Source of the DNA: CAZUXE01 sp964624585
GTDB taxonomy: Bacteria; Hydrothermota; Tepidihabitantia; B3-TA06
Length of the DNA: 17,247 nucleotides
Assembly: GCA_964624585.1 (NCBI GenBank)
Contig: CAZUXE010000038.1
Coordinates: 1-17,247 of the forward strand
Direction of reading: 5' to 3'
Position 1 is the first letter of the stretch. Each line of letters opens with the position of its first letter. Below the pieces are notes generated by a model. That model was not told where the DNA came from, made no database searches, and was given only the letters and a program-made list of their open reading frames with translations. The position numbers and the translations under genes were made by a program. Positions 13,110-17,247 of this stretch are shown here, piece after piece.

Positions 13110-14381
13110 ATGGATAGTCTTATTATCTCAGGGGGACACCCTTTACACGGAGAAGTGAGGATTTCAGGTTCAAAGAATGCGGCCCTACCCTTGATGACGG
13201 CATGTTTGTTGACAAATGAACCATGTATATTAACAAACGCTCCTGACCTGGTTGACGTATCAACTATGATTGAACTCCTCAGATATCTGGGCGTTGATGT
13301 TGAAAAACAAGGTGATAGAATACATATCCACGCAGCTAAACCGCATGGCGAAGCACCTTATGACATCGTACGCAAGATGAGAGCATCATACTATGTATTA
13401 GGCCCACTGCTTGGACGAACTAAACATGCCAAAATATCACTTCCCGGTGGATGCGCCATTGGCGCAAGGCCTATAGACCTTCATATCAAAGGTATGGAAA
13501 AACTTGGAGCAGAGATTGAAGTTGAAGGCGGTTTTGTTAACGCAAAAGCAACAGACCTTAAGGGTGCTGAGATTCTTTTAGAAGGAACTAAGGGGCCAAG
13601 CGTTGGCGCAACCATCAATGTGATGATGGCTGCAGTATTAAGTAAGGGAACTACGCGACTTATTGGAGCAGCAGCCGAACCTGAAGTCTGTATGGTCGCA
13701 GCTTTCTTAAAGAAAATGGGAGCCGCTATTTCCGGTGAAGGTACAAGGGAAATATTGATTGAAGGTGTTGAAAAACTTCACGGCGCGGAGTTTGAGATAA
13801 TTTCCGATAGAATTGAAGCGGGAACCTATGCAATTGCCGCTGCTATAACAAAAGGTAGACTTATTTTAAGAAACTCACCATCTGCCCACATGGGTAACCT
13901 TATTCAACCATTGCTTGAAGCAGGCGCGGAAATTGAAGCTTCTGAAAACCACCTGACGGTTTCGATGATGCGTAAACCAAAACCCTTGATAATAAATACC
14001 GCCCCCTACCCCGGATTCCCAACCGACATGCAGGCACAACTTATGGCATGGTTGAGTCTGGGTGAAGGAACCAGTTTGATTACCGAAAACATCTTCGAAA
14101 ATCGCTTCATGCAAGCTATGGAATTGGTACGAATGGGTGCAGATATCACAATAAAAGGCAGTACAGCGATAATAAAAGGCATTGATAAGCTAACTGGAGC
14201 CAGGGTTATGGCTTCTGATCTGCGAGCATCAGCAGCCCTTGTTTTGGCCGGTTTGGCAGCCAAGGGAACCACAATCGTAAGCCGCATATATCATCTTGAT
14301 AGGGGTTATGAGAGCCTGGAAAGTAAGTTGGCATCTGTAGGCGCGGAAATTAAAAGGGAAAGCCTTCCTGACGAGGCCTAA
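13110..14381 (+). CDS. murA: UDP-N-acetylglucosamine 1-carboxyvinyltransferase
   Basis: This catalyses the first committed step of peptidoglycan synthesis: transfer of enolpyruvate from PEP to UDP-GlcNAc, in the cytoplasm. At 423 residues it is full length. The substrate-binding Lys22-Asn23 lie in SGSKNAALP, Arg91 in RKMRASYY, and the catalytic cysteine is Cys115 in LPGGCAIGARPIDLH, with Arg120 nearby. PGFPTDMQAQ holds the catalytic Asp. Because Cys115 is present and not Asp, the enzyme is expected to be fosfomycin-sensitive, by family knowledge. AGAAGGAAG lies about 6 bases before the ATG. ispG follows after 11 bases, so the two are probably cotranscribed. Confidence 0.97.
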   Translation: MDSLIISGGHPLHGEVRISGSKNAALPLMTACLLTNEPCILTNAPDLVDVSTMIELLRYLGVDVEKQGDRIHIHAAKPHGEAPYDIVRKMRASYYVLGPLLGRTKHAKISLPGGCAIGARPIDLHIKGMEKLGAEIEVEGGFVNAKATDLKGAEILLEGTKGPSVGATINVMMAAVLSKGTTRLIGAAAEPEVCMVAAFLKKMGAAISGEGTREILIEGVEKLHGAEFEIISDRIEAGTYAIAAAITKGRLILRNSPSAHMGNLIQPLLEAGAEIEASENHLTVSMMRKPKPLIINTAPYPGFPTDMQAQLMAWLSLGEGTSLITENIFENRFMQAMELVRMGADITIKGSTAIIKGIDKLTGARVMASDLRASAALVLAGLAAKGTTIVSRIYHLDRGYESLESKLASVGAEIKRESLPDEA

Positions 14382-14392
14382 AATACTGAAAG

Positions 14393-15442
14393 ATGAGCAG
14401 TAAACTTCAGGTAAATGTTGGCACTGTAACGATAGGCGCAGGCGCCCCTGTAGTTATTCAAACCATGCTTAAGTCTCATACTCATGATACTTACAAATGC
14501 ATTGAAGAAATCCATAGAATCAGTCAAGCAGGCGCGGACTTAGTTCGTGTAGCAATTCCCGATGAGCTTGCACTGAAAAGCTTTGCAGAAATTATCAAAT
14601 CATCTTCCCTACCGATAATTGCCGACGTCCACTTCAACCCCAAATTAGCCCTTGGAGCAATTGAGGCCGGCGCGGCTAAATTGCGCATCAACCCAGGGAA
14701 TATCAAGCATAAAGATGACCTAAGGCAAATTGCAAAATTAGCCAAAGATAAAGTAATACCTATACGAATAGGCGTTAATTCAGGCTCTCTACCTGAACAG
14801 ATATTGAAAATATTCCATCATCCCACTCCCGAAGCAATAATTACAGCTTTGAGTGAAACTGTCAAGCTTTTTGAAGATTTTGGCTTTATTGATTTAGTTC
14901 TTGCCGCTAAATCTTCAAACGCAAAGGTAACTATTGAAGTCTACCGCATGATGGCCGAACGTTTCCCCTACCCCCTGCATTTGGGCCTTACCGAAGCTGG
15001 ATTGCCATTTGAAGGGGCCATCCGCTCCACAGCAGCAATGGCTCCGCTTTTATTGGAAGGAATTGGAGACACCATAAGAATGTCTTTAACCGGCCCGGCT
15101 GAAAAAGAAGTAGAGGCCTGCTGGGAGTTATTACGAAGCCTTGAACTGAGAAAACGAGGAATAAGGTTCATTTCTTGTCCCGGCTGCGGCAGAACTGAAA
15201 TTGATATAGAGCATCTTGCCAAAGAAGTCAAAGTTAGACTAAAAAATATAAAAAAGACTATGACAGTAGCAGTGATGGGATGCGTAGTAAACGGCCCTGG
15301 CGAAGCGCGGGAAGCAGATTATGGCATTGCCGGCGGCAAAGGACAAGGAATTATCTTCCGCAAAGGTAAAGTGATTAAAACATTACCAGAAAACAAGTTA
15401 CAGGATGCTTTACTAGAACTTATTGAAAAAGATCTCTCTTAA
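14393..15442 (+). CDS. ispG: 4-hydroxy-3-methylbut-2-enyl diphosphate synthase
   Basis: This is the penultimate enzyme of the MEP isoprenoid pathway. It reduces and opens methylerythritol cyclodiphosphate to HMBPP using a [4Fe-4S] cluster. It is 349 residues, the short two-domain bacterial form. The N-terminal TIM barrel shows IQTMLKSHTHDT, GADLVRVAIP, IIADVHFNPKLAL and KLRINPGNI. The cluster ligands match Cys262 and Cys265 (CPGCGRTEID) and Cys297 (MGCVVNGPGEA), with Glu304 as the fourth ligand seen in structures of the family. It follows murA by 11 bases and lacks a strong ribosome site (CTGAAAG only), so translation may depend on murA. Its product feeds undecaprenyl phosphate, the lipid carrier for peptidoglycan. 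Confidence 0.97.
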   Translation: MSSKLQVNVGTVTIGAGAPVVIQTMLKSHTHDTYKCIEEIHRISQAGADLVRVAIPDELALKSFAEIIKSSSLPIIADVHFNPKLALGAIEAGAAKLRINPGNIKHKDDLRQIAKLAKDKVIPIRIGVNSGSLPEQILKIFHHPTPEAIITALSETVKLFEDFGFIDLVLAAKSSNAKVTIEVYRMMAERFPYPLHLGLTEAGLPFEGAIRSTAAMAPLLLEGIGDTIRMSLTGPAEKEVEACWELLRSLELRKRGIRFISCPGCGRTEIDIEHLAKEVKVRLKNIKKTMTVAVMGCVVNGPGEAREADYGIAGGKGQGIIFRKGKVIKTLPENKLQDALLELIEKDLS

Positions 15443-15728
15443 ATTTTTTGATACGCCATATAGTCAATTCATGAGCCACCGGTTTTAGTTAGCATCCTAA
15501 ATTCTTTCCTAAGACAAACTTAGAGCTAACGGAATTTCAAGCGCTTGAAAAATTCTAATCTCTTTTCCGGAGTTGAACTAAGTACAAAAAACACTTATTT
15601 GATACAGTCTGTGTAAGTTTAAGTGTAGATATTATAAGGACTTAATTCTAATATCTCAATCGCTCCCTACTCCAGCTATTATCAGCTCAACTGCGCCAGC
15701 ACGACTATAAGCGATACCAAATACTATG
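15443..15728. other. Structured region between ispG and the small membrane protein
   Basis: No gene seen. GTTAGC (15488-15493) can pair with GCTAAC (15525-15530), and inside it CTAAG pairs with CTTAG around ACAAA (15509-15523). Next comes the 16-base palindrome TTTCAAGCGCTTGAAA (15535-15550), extendable through GAAT/ATTC. No T-run follows, so these are at best weak terminators for the convergent genes. Confidence 0.45.
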
Positions 15729-16163
15729 CTAGTCTCCCCCATCCTTAGGCTCAACTGAAAACAAGCCCTTACCCAGTCTTACGACCCAGGTTTGACCAAG
15801 CGCCTTAAGAACCGAAAGCCCGCCTGTTAGAATAAGAAGAATACCTCCGGCTAAAAGAATACTCAACTTTGAAGTAGGCTCTGGGTCAAAAATCGCTACA
15901 ATAATAGCTCCAATACCAATACCGGAAAGACCCAATCCGGTTAAAATTTGCAGTAACTTGTTGCGCGAAAGCTGCTTACGGTTATTAAGCGCCTTTATAA
16001 GTTCAACCGCCGACTGCAAATCACTCTCACTTATTCCTAATCCGGCATCGTCAATAAGGTCAAAACGAGTCTTATTGCTGTAATGCCTAAGAGCGGCATT
16101 AAGCCAATCCGCATCAGAAGTGCGAATAATCTCACCGGACTTCACAGGTATAGATTTATTCAT
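15729..16163 (-). CDS. Small two-helix membrane protein, unknown function
   Basis: A 144-residue protein of no family I recognise. Residues 1-66 are soluble and charged and include a short Asp/Glu/Lys-rich helical stretch (ESDLQSAVELIKAL). Two hydrophobic segments follow at about 69-91 (ILTGLGLSGIGIGAIIVAIF) and 99-121 (LSILLAGGILLILTGGL), rich in Gly. A short basic then acidic tail closes it. The arrangement suggests an inner-membrane protein with its N-terminus in the cytoplasm. No Shine-Dalgarno sequence precedes the ATG, and the predicted promoter puts transcription start at or next to the start codon, suggesting a leaderless mRNA. It is a single gene between ispG and the methyltransferase-like gene. 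Confidence 0.7.
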   Translation of the reverse strand: MNKSIPVKSGEIIRTSDADWLNAALRHYSNKTRFDLIDDAGLGISESDLQSAVELIKALNNRKQLSRNKLLQILTGLGLSGIGIGAIIVAIFDPEPTSKLSILLAGGILLILTGGLSVLKALGQTWVVRLGKGLFSVEPKDGGD

Positions 16164-16170
16164 TACATAG

Positions 16171-16198
16171 AGAGTAGTCGCAATGGCGGAAATGTCAA
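16171..16198 (-). promoter_or_regulatory. Promoter of the small membrane protein gene, close to its start codon
   Basis: On the minus strand TTGACA (16198-16193) is followed by 16 bases and TACTCT (16176-16171). Only seven bases separate the -10 box from the ATG, the distance expected for a leaderless transcript. Confidence 0.55.
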
Positions 16199-16324
16199 CT
16201 TAGGATTGTAGATAAGATTATACGATTGTTTATTGAATTCCAAAAACATTTATTTGTTATGATATAAAATAATGTAATCGGAAGAATAACTAAGCAGAAT
16301 CCATACGCATTTGCAATTATTCAT

Positions 16325-16340
16325 AAAGTATCTATACTTT
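16325..16340 (+). promoter_or_regulatory. Operator-like palindrome upstream of the methyltransferase-like gene
   Basis: AAAGTAT and ATACTTT are 7-base arms around a 2-base centre, 63 bases before the start codon. A candidate promoter upstream has TATGAT near 16259 with a weak TTGAAT and a 19-base spacer. The palindrome would lie in the transcribed leader or form an operator. Function is inferred. Confidence 0.35.
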
Positions 16341-16403
16341 TGATGTTTCAATATTGAATTACATGATAAGAAACCTTAAAATAAAATTCAGGAGGAAAAT
16401 GTC

Positions 16404-17183
16404 ATGATGTCTAACAAAAAAGATACAGATTATTTCTTAAGTAAAGTACCTGCTCTTAAAAATCCCATTTCCGCAATTGCTACATTTTTGTATATTGCAC
16501 TATTGTTTTTGATGGCAATGATTTTCTTTTATTTTATGGACAAGCTAATATGGTTTGCTCCGTTAATAAATCAACTCATTATGGTTATTGTAACCGTCGT
16601 AATAGGTTATTTACATATCAAAACATCTAATGCCTATAGAAAAAAATACAAGGAATTAGCTTATCAATACCATTTTTATCATATCATGATACCTTACCTT
16701 GTTGCATGGTATGCTTGTTTTTTCCATCCTTTATTTATAAAAGGTGAAGCATTAATGCCTTATTGGATTTCAATTCCTCTTGGAATATTGTGCATAGTTA
16801 TTACAGTGCTAACAAACATCCACATTGAAAGAGCCGGCTTCAAAAATATTACTCATGGCATGGATATATTTTCAATTTACCCAGAAGAAACAAGTGCCGT
16901 GCATGGAGAAATATATTCATATATTAGACATCCATTATATTTTTCATTGATAGTTGGAGCGTTAGGGTTATCATTATTTATGAATAATTGGATGTCAGTT
17001 TCCGTCGCACTATTTATTATACTTCCGTCATTAATTATTGGAAGAATTGAAGATAATGAGCTTCTTAAACGTTATGGGAATCAACACAAACAATATATCA
17101 AAAATACTGCAATGCTTTTTCCAATAAGAAAATTAATCCAATATTTTAGGTTATTATTATTTATCAGTTATAAGAAGCAGTAA
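16404..17183 (+). CDS. Isoprenylcysteine/phospholipid methyltransferase-like membrane protein
   Basis: A 259-residue integral membrane protein with the C-terminal signature of the ICMT/PEMT methyltransferase superfamily. YIRHPLYFSLIVGALG at residues 173-188 carries the Arg-His-Pro cofactor motif. It is followed by a helix pair, then Glu216/Glu219 and a YGNQHKQYIKNTAMLFP end resembling the E...YG..Y..Y......P pattern that closes the S-adenosylmethionine site. About five to six helices are visible, at about 24-45, 53-71, 92-110, 118-137, 178-195 and 197-213. Bacterial relatives methylate small lipids or other unknown substrates; this substrate cannot be told. GGAGG lies 8 bases before the ATG at 16404. 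The gene is visibly more A/T-rich than its neighbours, perhaps acquired. Confidence 0.75.
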   Translation: MMSNKKDTDYFLSKVPALKNPISAIATFLYIALLFLMAMIFFYFMDKLIWFAPLINQLIMVIVTVVIGYLHIKTSNAYRKKYKELAYQYHFYHIMIPYLVAWYACFFHPLFIKGEALMPYWISIPLGILCIVITVLTNIHIERAGFKNITHGMDIFSIYPEETSAVHGEIYSYIRHPLYFSLIVGALGLSLFMNNWMSVSVALFIILPSLIIGRIEDNELLKRYGNQHKQYIKNTAMLFPIRKLIQYFRLLLFISYKKQ

Positions 17184-17247
17184 ATTGTCACTACACTCCA
17201 AATTGCTTGCGACAACGCGCCTAAGAGATAACACAGAGCACATTCCT

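Overview
The window looks like a chromosomal stretch from an uncultured, Gram-negative-type (diderm) bacterium, probably from a metagenome assembly. It is moderately A/T-rich. It carries strong AGGAGG ribosome sites and near-consensus sigma-70 promoters (TTGAC boxes with 16-17 base spacers). It encodes lipoproteins and a probable outer-membrane barrel, and uses the bacterial MEP isoprenoid and MurA peptidoglycan pathways. I cannot assign a phylum from sequence alone; a candidate-phylum lineage is a guess. Two 100-N runs are scaffold gaps, and both are flanked by identical repeats.

Layout. (1) Positions 1-1571: two tandem hairpins, then a minus-strand P-loop enzyme of the cyclic 2,3-diphosphoglycerate synthetase family with its own terminator and promoter. 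(2) 1572-3243: a gene-poor stretch, then two minus-strand envelope proteins, a secreted barrel-like protein and a lipoprotein, each with its own promoter. (3) 3394-9486: a plus-strand operon read from one good promoter: cmk, plsC, rpsA, mtaB, rlmN. It links CMP phosphorylation and phospholipid acylation to translation (ribosomal protein S1, tRNA methylthiolation, 23S rRNA/tRNA methylation). Its junctions are tight or overlapping and use GTG or TTG starts. (4) 9812-11763: two minus-strand genes, a cyclophilin-type peptidyl-prolyl isomerase lipoprotein and a metal-efflux permease with a His/Cys-rich tail. The terminator of the first overlaps the promoter of the second. (5) 12028-12720: a perfect-consensus promoter driving an HU-family DNA-binding protein, a 29-residue very basic protein of the AURKAIP1/COX24 (mS38/bS22-like) ribosomal family, and tRNA-Arg(CCG), closed by a terminator. 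(6) 13110-15442: murA and ispG, possibly preceded by a short unexplained reading frame. (7) 15729-17183: a small two-helix membrane protein that is probably translated from a leaderless mRNA, and an A/T-rich isoprenylcysteine methyltransferase-like membrane enzyme.

Most genes are housekeeping, and I see no clearly new defence or mobile system. The observations most worth following are the unannotated 29-residue ribosomal-type protein between HU and a tRNA, the histone-H1-like tandem-repeat tail on S1, the terminator-like hairpin in the HU leader, the tandem hairpins at the left edge, and evidence that both N gaps are probably artefacts that close in frame by overlapping their flanks.
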